From positions 110,528 through 174,527 of the forward strand of contig CAXULW010000006.1 of assembly GCA_964252015.1 (NCBI GenBank): a DNA stretch of 64,000 bases. Reading direction: 5' to 3'. Position 1 is the first letter of the stretch; each line of letters begins with the position of its first letter. Source of the DNA: CAXSBR01 sp964252015 (GTDB lineage: Bacteria > Actinomycetota > Actinomycetes > Mycobacteriales > Jatrophihabitantaceae). Position numbers and translations under genes: made by a program. Positions 26,362-35,243 of this stretch are shown piece after piece. The notes beneath the pieces are model-generated. The model saw only the letters and a program-made list of their open reading frames with translations. It was not told the origin of the DNA and ran no database searches.

Positions 26362-26450
26362 CGCGGTGGGCAGGTCGAAGATTGACATCGACATCACCAG
26401 TGACTACCACAGCCACCCTGGGTACCCCCAGCTCACGAGGAAAGGTAAAC

Positions 26451-26849
26451 ATGAGTGGAATCAGTGATCTGGAGCAGATGCTGGCCTTGATGCGTCCCCA
26501 GCTCAGGCCTGGAACCTTTGTCTTCCTCACTTTCCAGGAATCCGTACCTGACCGTCTGCATCCGATCATGACTTTCATCGAGGACGAGGCGCTTACCGTC
26601 ATCGTGCCGCAACACGAAGCGGACGCGGCGGGTGAACAGTATGAATCAGTGTTCTCGTGGATCTCGCTGAGTGTGCACGGAGATCTGCAAGGCGTCGGCT
26701 TGACTGCGGCGTTCAGTAGGCCGCTGGCCGATGCGGGGATTAGCTGTAATGTCGTGGCCGCCTTCTACCATGACCACATCTTCGTTCCCGCCGATGTAGC
26801 GCAGGGCGCCCTGGAAATCCTTAATGACCTGTCCGCTCAGCACCAATAG
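26451..26849 (+). CDS. Stand-alone ACT-domain protein
   Basis: A 132-residue protein of the small ACT family (COG3602-like), with EDEALTVIVPQHEAD, ISLSVHGDLQGVGLTAAFSRPLADAGISCNVV and the closing YHDHIFVPAD. ACT domains bind small ligands, usually amino acids; the role of this free-standing form is unknown. ATG 26451 was chosen because GAGGAAAGG precedes it; an earlier in-frame start at 26382 adds a low-complexity Thr/Ser tail. It ends the plus-strand sugar-acid cluster and converges on the aromatic locus. Confidence 0.8.
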   Translation: MSGISDLEQMLALMRPQLRPGTFVFLTFQESVPDRLHPIMTFIEDEALTVIVPQHEADAAGEQYESVFSWISLSVHGDLQGVGLTAAFSRPLADAGISCNVVAAFYHDHIFVPADVAQGALEILNDLSAQHQ

Positions 26850-26936
26850 GAGTTCACGCCAGTTCGGTTCATCCAATACGGCTGGTAGCGACGGCCTTCG
26901 GCTAGGACGCTGCAGTAGCTGAGCGCTGCGCGGCAT

Positions 26937-27935
26937 TCAAATGACTTGGTCGGCCTCTCGGGGATGAAGTTCATCCGGGCGGGCGAGGAGCCGCTCGCCG
27001 TTGCGGGTCGTGAGGTCCCGCCAGGTGCCGACGTCGGGTGGTGGGGCGGCGTCCACTGAGCTGATCTGCCGATCGACGCCTTCGGCGGGGGTCCAGCAGT
27101 AGTCGCTGCCGTAGAGCAGGCGGGTGGAACCGAATGCCGCGACCAAGACCGGCACCTGACGCGGAAACGGCGTGCCGGCCATGTCGAACCACAGCCGCCC
27201 GATCTGTTCCGGCAAGGTGGGCCCGTCGCTATTGGCGGCCAGGAAGACGGTGCGGAACAGCTCCATTCGTTGGGCCAGCAGCGGCAGGGCGCCCCCACCG
27301 TGGGTAAAGACCCACCGGATCTCCGGAAAGCGGATCAGGGTGCCCGAGAACGCGAGGTCGCTGACCGTACGGGTGGTATCGAAGATGTATTCCAACATCG
27401 GAAGAGGTCGCCCGAGCGCGACTTTCTCCGCGCACGGTGGCGCGGTCGGGTGGACGAAGACGAGCGCGCGTCGCCGGTTCAGCTCGGCATAGAGCGGCTC
27501 GTAACGCGCGTCACCGAGGTAGATACCGGCGGTGTTGGTGGTGACCAAGACGCCGTCGCTGCCGAGTTCGTCCAGGGCGTAGGCGAGTTCGGCCAGCGCG
27601 CCATCGACGTCGGGCAGCGGCAGGGAGGCGAAGTGCCCGAACCGGTCCGGATGGGCGCGGCGCACCGCAGCGCCGGTGTCGTTCACGTGTCGCGCGAGCG
27701 ATCGGGCCGCCGCGTCGTCGCCGAAATGGATACCCGGGGCGGAGATGGACAGGATCGACCTGCCCACACCCCAGCGGTCCATCAGCCGCAGGTGCTCCGC
27801 ACTCGACCAGGACGGCCACCCCGGCATGCCGTCGGGATGGTTGTGGCCGGCGGCCCGCGCGGCTTCGACGTAGGAGTCGGTGAGGAAGTGGGCGTGTACG
27901 TCGATAAGTGGTGTCAGCGATTCGGCCACGTTCAC
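26937..27935 (-). CDS. Amidohydrolase_2 family protein (ACMSD/gamma-resorcylate decarboxylase-like)
   Basis: A 332-residue metal-dependent TIM-barrel enzyme. The HxH motif lies in LIDVHAHFL, another histidine in VFTHGGGALP and the metal Asp in LLYGSDYCW. The subfamily contains non-oxidative decarboxylases of aromatic or muconate acids and some hydrolases. As last gene of the minus-strand aromatic operon it could decarboxylate a hydroxybenzoate-type substrate or a ring-cleavage product. The start is ATG 27935, 17 bp after the dioxygenase stop. Confidence 0.85.
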   Translation of the reverse strand: MNVAESLTPLIDVHAHFLTDSYVEAARAAGHNHPDGMPGWPSWSSAEHLRLMDRWGVGRSILSISAPGIHFGDDAAARSLARHVNDTGAAVRRAHPDRFGHFASLPLPDVDGALAELAYALDELGSDGVLVTTNTAGIYLGDARYEPLYAELNRRRALVFVHPTAPPCAEKVALGRPLPMLEYIFDTTRTVSDLAFSGTLIRFPEIRWVFTHGGGALPLLAQRMELFRTVFLAANSDGPTLPEQIGRLWFDMAGTPFPRQVPVLVAAFGSTRLLYGSDYCWTPAEGVDRQISSVDAAPPPDVGTWRDLTTRNGERLLARPDELHPREADQVI

Positions 27936-27952
27936 CTGGGCGTTGTCCCGCG

Positions 27953-28873
27953 TCAGGCGGAGTGGGCGCCGGTCATCAACGCGGCCAGGTCCTCAGGATG
28001 CAGGAACGACGGTGGCGGCGGCGGTCCCCAGGAGAAGAGTCCCTGCGCGCCTTCGAGGTCCTGCGGTGTCCAGAGCTGGTCGTCAATAATGCAGTCCATG
28101 TCGCTGTAGTACTCGCTGAAGTTGCCGGCCGGATCCTTGAGGTAATAGAAGAAGTTGGAGCCGCCGTAGTGCCGGCCCAGCCCCCAGATGTGGCGTTCGG
28201 GGTTGTCTTCGAGCATCGTCGCAGCGCCGCGCCCGACGTCGTCGACGTCGTCAACCTGCCAGGACGTGTGGTGCAGGAACGAAACCGGCGCGGCCAACAC
28301 GAGGATGTTGTGGTGGTCGGTCGAGCAGCGCATGAATGTGCCGGCGCCCTTGATGTGGTCACTGATCTTGAACCCGAGGCCCTGCGCGAAGAACGCCTTG
28401 GTGATCTCGTAGTCGGTGGAGCCGAGCACGGCGTGGCCGAGTTTGCGGGGCCGGACCCGCTCGGTGCGCTGCACCCCCGGGGCGCGTTTCCCGACGCGAT
28501 CGAAACGCCCGGGACCGTTGTAGCGCGGTGCCGGTTGAGCCTCCTGAACGAACCGGGCGGCGATTTCGAGGAACGCTCGGGTGCCGGTGGCCTTCTCGAC
28601 CGCGCTGATCCAGCCCGGCCCACGCTCGACCTCGATGCCCATGCGCTGCAGGTCGTCCGCGGCCCGGGCGAGATCGTCGGCGTCGTCGACCCCGACGTGA
28701 ACCTCGACCAGGCGCCGGGTGGGTGCGTGGACGATGCGCAGTTGGCGCCCGCCGTCGCGGGTTGCGAACCATCCGTCGCCATCGGGGGCGAGCCCGAACT
28801 CGTCGTAGTAGGCCGCCGTCTCATCCACGTTCGGAACGCCCATCGTGATGGACGTGAGTCGGTGTAGGGCCAT
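27953..28873 (-). CDS. Extradiol ring-cleavage dioxygenase, type I (VOC, two-domain)
   Basis: Cleaves a catechol next to its hydroxyl groups using Fe(II). The 306-residue protein has two VOC modules. The iron ligands expected in the C-terminal module are visible: His in KLGHAVLG, His in FLHHTSW and Glu in NFSEYYSD. Size and motifs fit the 2,3-dihydroxybiphenyl dioxygenase/HsaC group. ATG 28873 has AAAGGAG upstream and starts the family-typical MALHRLTSITMGV, so longer starts are rejected. The operon supplies a flavin hydroxylase and its reductase upstream. Confidence 0.9.
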   Translation of the reverse strand: MALHRLTSITMGVPNVDETAAYYDEFGLAPDGDGWFATRDGGRQLRIVHAPTRRLVEVHVGVDDADDLARAADDLQRMGIEVERGPGWISAVEKATGTRAFLEIAARFVQEAQPAPRYNGPGRFDRVGKRAPGVQRTERVRPRKLGHAVLGSTDYEITKAFFAQGLGFKISDHIKGAGTFMRCSTDHHNILVLAAPVSFLHHTSWQVDDVDDVGRGAATMLEDNPERHIWGLGRHYGGSNFFYYLKDPAGNFSEYYSDMDCIIDDQLWTPQDLEGAQGLFSWGPPPPPSFLHPEDLAALMTGAHSA

Positions 28874-28898
28874 GCCAATCTCCTTTGGACTACGCGTT

Positions 28899-29771
28899 TT
28901 ACGCGATCTGGGGCGGAGCAGCAACGAGGCGGTGCCGCATTTCCCCGATGCCTTCGATGTGACTGGTGAGCACGTCGCCGTCGGCCAGCCACCGTTGCGG
29001 GGTGCGTCCCAGCCCGACTCCGGCGGGGGTGCCGGTGAAGATCACGTCGCCGGGCAGCAACGGGGTGCTGGCGGAGAGGTTCGCAACGAGCGCGGGCACC
29101 GAGAAGATGAGCTTGCTGGTGCGCCCGAGCTGAACCGATTCGCCGTTGATTTCGCAGCCGAGCTCCAGGTCGTTCGGGTCGGCGAACTCGTCGAGGGTGA
29201 CCAGCCACGGCCCGATCGGTCCGAAACCGGGGAGCGACTTGCCCATGCTGAACTGGGGTGGTTGGGCCGCCATCTGCAGCACGCGTTCGGAGATGTCCTG
29301 ACCGACGGCATAGCCGGCCACGTGATCGAGCGCGGTGGCCACCGGGACGTGGTGCGCGCGGCGCCCGATGACGGCGACGAGTTCGACCTCCCAGTCGACG
29401 TGCCCGCCGGGCGGCATCTCGATGTCACCGCGAGGCCCGGTGATGCAGCTGGGGAATTTGGTGAACACCGGCGGTGCGCCGACGGGGGCCGCGAAGCCGG
29501 ACTCCGCGGCATGCTCGGTGTAGTTCAGCCCGATGCCGAATACCTGTCGCGGCCTCGGCGCCGGTGAGCCGAGGTCATCGGCCTGGAAGTCAGCACCGTT
29601 TTCCAGACTCGCGGCGCCGGCCCAGGCGGTGAGAGACTCCCACTCTTCGTAGGCGGCTTGCGGGTCGGCGCCGAACCGGCCGCTGCTGTTCTTCTCCACG
29701 TCATAGGCAAGCTCGTGCCCGGTGTCTCCGGCGACAACGACGAGGCGGCCGTTCAGGTTGGCGAAACGCAT
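28899..29771 (-). CDS. Fumarylacetoacetate hydrolase-family protein
   Basis: A 290-residue FAH-fold enzyme, with GIGLNYTEHAAESG, FTKFPSCITGPRGDIEMP and the metal-binding VDWEVELVAVIGRRA. Family members hydrolyse, decarboxylate or tautomerise ring-cleavage products such as 2-oxo-hept-3-ene-dioate or 4-oxalocrotonate. Next to an extradiol dioxygenase, action on the meta-cleavage product or a downstream keto acid is likely. It is separated from the dioxygenase by 25 bp and from the hydroxylase by 58 bp. Confidence 0.9.
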   Translation of the reverse strand: MRFANLNGRLVVVAGDTGHELAYDVEKNSSGRFGADPQAAYEEWESLTAWAGAASLENGADFQADDLGSPAPRPRQVFGIGLNYTEHAAESGFAAPVGAPPVFTKFPSCITGPRGDIEMPPGGHVDWEVELVAVIGRRAHHVPVATALDHVAGYAVGQDISERVLQMAAQPPQFSMGKSLPGFGPIGPWLVTLDEFADPNDLELGCEINGESVQLGRTSKLIFSVPALVANLSASTPLLPGDVIFTGTPAGVGLGRTPQRWLADGDVLTSHIEGIGEMRHRLVAAPPQIA

Positions 29772-29829
29772 GGTGTGAAGCTCCAGGTGGGTAGGCTACG
29801 GCCGGTTCGGCCGGCGGCATGGTGGCGGG

Positions 29830-31053
29830 TCAGACGAGCGGGGTGATGCGGTCCTCGCGCGCGAGGAGGGCCTTACCGTAGACCTCGTACCCCACAACCG
29901 GCAGCACGACGGCGTGGCGGGCGGCCACGGAGGAGTCGCGCCACAGTCGCTGCAACGGGTTGGCGTCGGCGAAGCTGCCGGCGCCGTGGGCGTTGAGCAG
30001 GATGTTGATGGCCTTGACGATGTTGTCGACCGTCCAGCCGGTGTCGGCCCGCACCCGGGCGCGGGTCAGGTAGTCGGGGTACTCGCCGCGGTTCGCGGCC
30101 TGGTCGATGTCGTCGGCGGCACGGTAGGCGTGCAGGTGAGCGGTGTCGATCAGCATCGCGGCCTCGGCCAGCTGGAGCTGAAAGGCCACCGAGTCGGCCT
30201 GCGCGGTGTAGAAGGTGTACGAGATTGGCTTCTTCGCCGCCTTTCCCCGCACGATGTCCAGCGCGGCCCGGCCCATGCCGAGCTGCGGGCCGGCCAGCAC
30301 GAGGGCCAGGATCGGTACGAACGCCGAGCGGTAGAGGGCTTCGTCGGTGTGTTCGGTGGCGTACGTGCCCTCGATGGCCGGGGGCACGGAGATCACGCGG
30401 TGCTCGGGGACGAAGACGTCTTTGGCGATGAGGCAGTTGCTGCCCGAGGACTTCATGCCGGCGACGAACCAGGTCTCCTCGAAATCCAGATCGCGGCGCG
30501 GGATCAGGGCCAGGCCCTGGTCCACGACCTGGCCGTCGTCGTCGGTGATCGGGATGCCGAGGACCGCCCAGGAAGCGTGATAGGAGCCGGAATTCCAGAA
30601 CCAGCGGCCGGTGACCTGGTGGCCGCCTTCCACCTTGCGGGTTTCCGCGGTCGGGGCCAACACACCCGAGACCAGCGCGTCGGGGTCGTCGGCCCAGACG
30701 TCATCCTGCGCCCGCTGCGGGAAGGTGCCGACCATCCAGGCGCACACGTTGAGCAGCGTGACGACCCAGGATGTCCCGCCATCGGCCTCCCCGACCTCGG
30801 CCGACACGTCGAGCATGGTCCGCATCGACGTCTCGTAGCCGCCGTAACGCTTGGGCTGGGCGATCTTCAGGACACCGGCGTCGCGCAGCGCGTCGATGCT
30901 CTGCTCGGTCACCCGACGATCCTGTTCACCCTGGGCGGCATTTTCACGCAGAAGCGGCTGAAGTCGCCTGATGCGGGCGACGAGTTCGTTCGCGTCGGGG
31001 ATGGCGACGGTCTCGCTCAGCGGCGAGCGGTCGGTCACGGCGGTCATGGACAT
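29830..31053 (-). CDS. Two-component flavin-dependent hydroxylase, oxygenase subunit (HsaA/HpaH-like, acyl-CoA dehydrogenase fold)
   Basis: A 407-residue protein of the group D flavin monooxygenases, which use reduced flavin delivered by a separate reductase. The fold is seen in DALRDAGVLKIAQPKRYGGYE, ADGGTSWVVTLLNVCAWMVGTFP, VTGRWFWNSGSYHASWAVLG and a C-terminal helical bundle with LNAHGAGSFADANPLQRLWRDSS. A partner flavin reductase gene follows upstream at 31085-31609. It would convert a phenol to the catechol cut by the dioxygenase. The phenolic substrate is unknown. Confidence 0.9.
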   Translation of the reverse strand: MSMTAVTDRSPLSETVAIPDANELVARIRRLQPLLRENAAQGEQDRRVTEQSIDALRDAGVLKIAQPKRYGGYETSMRTMLDVSAEVGEADGGTSWVVTLLNVCAWMVGTFPQRAQDDVWADDPDALVSGVLAPTAETRKVEGGHQVTGRWFWNSGSYHASWAVLGIPITDDDGQVVDQGLALIPRRDLDFEETWFVAGMKSSGSNCLIAKDVFVPEHRVISVPPAIEGTYATEHTDEALYRSAFVPILALVLAGPQLGMGRAALDIVRGKAAKKPISYTFYTAQADSVAFQLQLAEAAMLIDTAHLHAYRAADDIDQAANRGEYPDYLTRARVRADTGWTVDNIVKAINILLNAHGAGSFADANPLQRLWRDSSVAARHAVVLPVVGYEVYGKALLAREDRITPLV

Positions 31054-31084
31054 CTCCTTAGACAGGGCTGATTGGGGTCGGTGC

Positions 31085-31609
31085 TCAGTGGGCGCAGGCG
31101 GCGATCAGATCCGCGATCGCCGGCCGGGGTCGTTCCGCGAAGCGGGAGTGGGTGCCGAAGGTGCGGTGGGCGTACACCAGCGGCGCGAGATCGGCGCGGC
31201 TGCTGGCCGAGCGCACCAGTCCGAACAGCAGCAGATGGTCGCCGGCCTCGACGCTCTGGTACAGGTCGCACTCCATCCAGCCGGGCGCGTCGGCCAGGCG
31301 GGGCAAGCCGCCGTCGATGTGCCAGTCCGCGTGCGCGAACCGGTCGACCCCGCGGCGGGCGAAGAACAGAGCGAGCTCATCCTGGGCGTGGCTGAGGATG
31401 TTGACCCCGAATCGCTCGGCCTGCAGGATCTGCGCCAGCAGCGAGGATCCGCGGTCGAACGCGACGCTGACCAGCGGCGGGTCCAGCGACAGCGACGCGA
31501 ACGAACTCACGGTGGCGCCGTAGGGCAGCTGGTCGACCGTCGTCGTGACGACGGTGACGGGCGCGCATACCCCGGACATCAGGTCGCGGAACTGCTGTTG
31601 ATCGATCAC
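31085..31609 (-). CDS. Flavin reductase, partner of the flavin-dependent hydroxylase
   Basis: A 174-residue flavin reductase-like split-barrel protein (HsaB/HpaC type), with SGVCAPVTVVTTTVDQLPYGATVSSF, SLDPPLVSVAF and FGVNILSHAQ. It reduces FMN or FAD with NAD(P)H for the adjacent hydroxylase. It is the first gene of the minus operon. GTG 31609 is chosen because AAGGAGCGCAC leads directly into it and because upstream residues in frame are not family-like. Confidence 0.9.
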   Translation of the reverse strand: MIDQQQFRDLMSGVCAPVTVVTTTVDQLPYGATVSSFASLSLDPPLVSVAFDRGSSLLAQILQAERFGVNILSHAQDELALFFARRGVDRFAHADWHIDGGLPRLADAPGWMECDLYQSVEAGDHLLLFGLVRSASSRADLAPLVYAHRTFGTHSRFAERPRPAIADLIAACAH

Positions 31610-31684
31610 GTGCGCTCCTTCGAATTCCGCATGGTGATTTCGTTGATGTTGCGCGCAGCCCCCGTGCCTGTCAAGACTTCCGCT

Positions 31685-31697
31685 CATAATGTTTATG
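31685..31697. promoter_or_regulatory. Operator-like inverted repeat between divergent aromatic operons
   Basis: CATAATGTTTATG is a perfect 5+3+5 inverted repeat in the AT-rich gap 31610-31736, between the flavin reductase (minus) and the FadR-type regulator (plus). Position and form suit an autoregulatory GntR operator controlling both operons. It overlaps an in-frame ATG at 31689 that is not used as start here. Confidence 0.5.
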
Positions 31698-31736
31698 TGT
31701 AATTCTGAGCGGGTGACTACGGGACGGAGGGGTGCC

Positions 31737-32537
31737 ATGACCGGGGACATCGGCTTCGACGCACCCGCGCTGCGCCCAGAGGACTGGCGGCGACCTACGG
31801 CCGGGGCGCGGCCGCCACCGCGCCTGTCGCGGGGCGAATCGGCGGCGGCCCTGTTGATCTCGATTGCCGAGGCGGCTCAAGCCGGTGACCGCCTCGGATC
31901 GAAAGAGGACCTGCGGGCTCAGTGCGCGGTGTCGGTCGGCACGTTCAACGAGGCCGTGCGGATCGCCCAGTCCCGGGGGGTCGTGACGGTCCGTCCGGGT
32001 CCCGGCGGGGGCGTCTTCGTCGCCACCCAGTCACCGATGGTGCGGCTGGGCAATTCGGTCCTGGCCCTGGACGCGGGTCAGACATCGGTGGCCGAGGCGA
32101 TCCGCATCCGCGACGTGCTCGATCCGTTGCTCATCGAAGACGCCCTGTGGCACGCCTCGCCCGCCGACATCGCCGAGATGCGCGAGATCCTGGGCGACAT
32201 GGCGCTCGCGGTGGACCAGCACGACCCGATCGGATTCATCCACGCGAACTGGTCGCTGCACGCGCGAGTCGCCGCGGTCAGCCCGAACGCGATGCTGCGC
32301 TCGCTCTACGTCAACTTGTTGGACCTGATCGAGTCACACACCCTCGCGGTGCTGCCAACCAGCGAACAGCCGCTACCCGAATACATCGCCGACCGGCACT
32401 TGTTGCACACCGCCATCATCGATGCGCTCGACGACCGCGACCGCCACCGTGCCCTGCGGCTGATCGCCGAACACAACACCAGCAATGCGTTGCCGGGCGC
32501 CCTCACACCTGCCGAGCACGTCACCGCCGACGCTTGA
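31737..32537 (+). CDS. GntR-family regulator, FadR/FCD type
   Basis: A 266-residue transcription regulator. The winged helix covers about residues 30-100 (LGSKEDLRAQCAVSVGTFNEAVRIAQSRGVVTV, wing GPGGGVFV). The FCD ligand domain follows, with VAEAIRIRDVLDPLLIEDAL, NWSLHARVAAVSPN and HLLHTAIIDALDDRD giving the usual metal-binding histidines. ATG 31737 follows GGAGGGG; ATG 31689 lies in the palindrome and is unlikely. It is the probable local controller of both aromatic operons. Confidence 0.9.
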   Translation: MTGDIGFDAPALRPEDWRRPTAGARPPPRLSRGESAAALLISIAEAAQAGDRLGSKEDLRAQCAVSVGTFNEAVRIAQSRGVVTVRPGPGGGVFVATQSPMVRLGNSVLALDAGQTSVAEAIRIRDVLDPLLIEDALWHASPADIAEMREILGDMALAVDQHDPIGFIHANWSLHARVAAVSPNAMLRSLYVNLLDLIESHTLAVLPTSEQPLPEYIADRHLLHTAIIDALDDRDRHRALRLIAEHNTSNALPGALTPAEHVTADA

Positions 32538-32617
32538 GCGCCCGCCGTCCGGACGCGTCCGTCACCTGCTGAACCAACCCCAACCCACCAGCCACCAACC
32601 GAAACCGAGGAACCAGC

Positions 32618-33514
32618 ATGAGCCGGACCCTCGTGTCCTTCAACGTTGACGGACACCGCGTCGCCGGGATCGCCACCGACCTCAGCACGGACGGGACGGC
32701 CACTGACCGTCCGCTCATCGTGGCGTTGCACGGCGGCACGTACACCAGCGCCTACTTCGATGTCGAAGGCCATTCCCTGCTCGAGACCGGCCGATGCAAT
32801 GGCTTCGACGTGGTCGCGCTCGACCGGCCCGGCTACGGCGCCAGTGACCCGCTGCCCGATGAGGAGACGACGTTCGCGCGCGGCGCGGCGATCCTGGACG
32901 CGGCTGTCGAGCAGCTGTGGCGCGAGAACGGGGCCGGCCGTCCCGGCATCGTGCTGATCGGACACTCCATCGGCGCGGCGATCGCGATGCACGTCGCGGC
33001 CCGCCATCCGTCCTGGCCCCTGCTCGGGCTTGCGGTGTCCGGTATCCACGACGTGGCCCCGCCCCACGTCCGGGACGCCTGGAACTCGATGCCGCCCGGG
33101 CAACCCGTCGTGCTCACCCCCGAGCAGCGACGGCAGTTCTTCTACGGCCCGGACTGGACGATCGAGCCGGGCATCGTCGAACGCGCCGCCGGATCCACCT
33201 CGCCGGTACCCCTGGCCGAGTTGTTGGAGGTCGTCGGCGGCTGGCCGGCTGACGCTGCGGGCATGGCGGCCCGGGTGCAGGTGCCGGTGGACTACGTCGC
33301 CTACGAATTCGAGCAGTTGTGGACGATCAACGAGACCACGGTGCGCGACTTCGGGGCCAAGTTCGCCGCGGCCCCGGTCCTACACACGGACCTGATGAGG
33401 GGCACGGGCCACCTCGGCGACCATCACCGCACCGGGCTGGCCCTGCAGTTGCGTCAACTGGCGTTCGCGCTGGAATGCGCCCGGTCGGGCGACCGGCCGT
33501 CCGACATGGCATGA
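32618..33514 (+). CDS. Alpha/beta-fold hydrolase
   Basis: A 298-residue hydrolase with the oxyanion stretch ALHGGTY, nucleophile elbow GHSIGAA and a C-terminal GTGHLGDHH that offers the catalytic histidine. In an extradiol pathway it could be the C-C hydrolase of a meta-cleavage product or an esterase releasing the phenolic substrate. The sequence does not separate these. Its stop overlaps an ATG as ATGA at 33511-33514, which is the beginning of the duplicated segment described next. Confidence 0.85.
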   Translation: MSRTLVSFNVDGHRVAGIATDLSTDGTATDRPLIVALHGGTYTSAYFDVEGHSLLETGRCNGFDVVALDRPGYGASDPLPDEETTFARGAAILDAAVEQLWRENGAGRPGIVLIGHSIGAAIAMHVAARHPSWPLLGLAVSGIHDVAPPHVRDAWNSMPPGQPVVLTPEQRRQFFYGPDWTIEPGIVERAAGSTSPVPLAELLEVVGGWPADAAGMAARVQVPVDYVAYEFEQLWTINETTVRDFGAKFAAAPVLHTDLMRGTGHLGDHHRTGLALQLRQLAFALECARSGDRPSDMA

Positions 33515-33607
33515 GCCTGCACCCCGCCGGCCGCCGTCGCTCCGGTCCTCACTCGTTCCTCGCTGCGATCCTCACGCCGGCGACCCGCTCATGAGCCTGC
33601 ACCCCGC
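33510..33607. repeat. 18-bp direct repeat bracketing an 80-bp insertion
   Basis: CATGAGCCTGCACCCCGC occurs at 33510-33527 and again at 33590-33607. The second copy is the start of the FAD hydroxylase gene. The first copy overlaps the stop of the preceding hydrolase gene. In the first copy the frame runs only 27 codons, through CGCTCCGGTCCTCACTCG and CCTCGCTGCGATCCTCACG, and stops at the TGA overlapping the second ATG. This looks like a former ATGA-coupled junction split by a small repeat or duplication. Confidence 0.8.
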
Positions 33608-35243
33608 GTCGGCCGAGGTGCTGATTGCCGGTGGCGGCCCGGCGGGGCTGGCCGCGGCGGTGGAACTCGGATCGCGCGGCATAGACGTCGTCGTGCTCGA
33701 GCCGCGTGACCGGGTCAGTGCCGATCGGCCGAGGGCCAAGACCACCAGCACGCGCACGATGGAGCACATGCGCCGCTGGGGTGTGGCCGGGCGTATCCGC
33801 GAGGTGGCGACCTTGCCCGTCGCCTGGTCGCAGGACGCGACGTTCGTCACCGCCCTGCTGGGCCGGGAGATCACCCGCATCGGCGGCTGCTTCGGACTCA
33901 GCGCCGGACGGCCGGTCGAAGCCGCGGAGTCGGGCCAGCAGATCGGGCAGCCGTCGATCGAATCCGTGCTGCGGCAGACGGTCACGAACATGCCGTCGGT
34001 GCGCCTGCTCACCGGCTGCGCTCTCGTGTCGTTGCAGCAGCATCCTGACGTCGTCGTGGTGGATGTTCGGGACCGCGACGGCTCTAACCGCCGGATTCGG
34101 GCCGAGTACGTGCTTGGATGCGACGGCGCGCACAGCCTGGTCCGCGCGGCGGTCGGGGCACGGTTCGAAGGCCGCGCCGACGAGCGGACGAACTTCAATG
34201 TGGTGTTCCGGGCCCCGGGGCTGCTGGAACGCGTGCCGATGGCTCCGGCGATCCACTACTGGGTGCTCGACCCGGACGTGCCCGGACTCCTCGGTCCGCT
34301 CGACCTGGCCGGCACGTGGTGGGGCATGGCCATGGGGGTCGACGCCGAGCGCGGCAACGCCAACCCGGTCGGGTTCGTGCGGCGGCTGATCGGCCCCGGC
34401 GCCGACGACCTCGAGATCGACATCGTCGCCACCGATCCGTGGACCGCCAGGATGCTGATCGCCGATCATTACGGACAGGGCCGGGTCTACCTGGTCGGCG
34501 ACGCCGCCCACCTCAACCCGCCGTGGGGCGGACACGGCTTCAACACCGCCGTCGGCGATGCCGTCAACATCGGGTGGAAGCTCGCGGCCGTGCTCCGGGG
34601 CTGGGGCGGAGCCGACCTGCTGGCCAGCTACGAGGCCGAACGCCGCCCGATCGCGCAAGTGACCATCGACGAGGCCGCCGCGAACATGAGAAACCTGTCG
34701 ACCGATCTCACCGGGCCGGACCTACACCTGGACTCGGCCCGCGGCGATGCGGCTCGGCGCTCGGTCGCCGAACGCGTGCACGCCACGAAGGACGCCGAGT
34801 TCCACAGTCAGGGCCTCGTCCTGGGCTACCGGTACGACGCGTCGCCGATCGTCTCGCCCGACCCGGCTCCGGTTCCGCGCCTGGATCCGCGACGGTACCG
34901 GCCGTCGACCCGCCCGGGCGGCCGACTGCCGCACGTCTGGCTGCCCGACGGTCGTTCGCTGTTCGATCTGCTGGGCCCGGAGTTCACGCTGCTGATGCTG
35001 GATGCGCACGCCGAGCCCGCGACGTTCATCGCGGTGGCGGAGCGACTTGGCGTCCCGCTGCGCGTAGTGGCTCTGCCGGGCATAGCGGTACCCGACGCCG
35101 ACGGCGTGACCATGCTGCTCATCCGGCCCGACCAGCACATCGCGGCCCGCTGGCGACAGCCCCGCGTCGACCCGTTGGTCGTGGAGCATCAGCTGGGTCA
35201 CGCGGTGGCCCGCGACCCGTCCCTCGAGAAAGCGCCGGCATGA
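33591..35243 (+). CDS. FAD-dependent aromatic hydroxylase (MhpA/TfdB/PheA type)
   Basis: A 550-residue group A flavoprotein monooxygenase. The Rossmann motif is GGGPAGLAAAVELGSRGIDVVVLEPRD, the DG-type motif YVLGCDGAHSLVR, and the second FAD motif VYLVGDAAHLNPPWGGHGFNTAVGDAVNIGWKL (in pieces). A thioredoxin-like C-terminal domain follows (about residues 430-540), as in phenol hydroxylases. It hydroxylates a phenolic ring using NAD(P)H. It is the second hydroxylase of the locus, beside the two-component one. The stop overlaps the next start as ATGA. Confidence 0.9.
   Translation: MSLHPASAEVLIAGGGPAGLAAAVELGSRGIDVVVLEPRDRVSADRPRAKTTSTRTMEHMRRWGVAGRIREVATLPVAWSQDATFVTALLGREITRIGGCFGLSAGRPVEAAESGQQIGQPSIESVLRQTVTNMPSVRLLTGCALVSLQQHPDVVVVDVRDRDGSNRRIRAEYVLGCDGAHSLVRAAVGARFEGRADERTNFNVVFRAPGLLERVPMAPAIHYWVLDPDVPGLLGPLDLAGTWWGMAMGVDAERGNANPVGFVRRLIGPGADDLEIDIVATDPWTARMLIADHYGQGRVYLVGDAAHLNPPWGGHGFNTAVGDAVNIGWKLAAVLRGWGGADLLASYEAERRPIAQVTIDEAAANMRNLSTDLTGPDLHLDSARGDAARRSVAERVHATKDAEFHSQGLVLGYRYDASPIVSPDPAPVPRLDPRRYRPSTRPGGRLPHVWLPDGRSLFDLLGPEFTLLMLDAHAEPATFIAVAERLGVPLRVVALPGIAVPDADGVTMLLIRPDQHIAARWRQPRVDPLVVEHQLGHAVARDPSLEKAPA

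Noticed and set aside
34118..35239. A long open frame on the plus strand upstream of, and in frame with, the amidohydrolase gene at 35240
   Set aside because: It overlaps the FAD hydroxylase gene completely, is very arginine/proline-rich with no domain features, and the ATG at 35240 in the coupled ATGA overlap gives a family-length protein.
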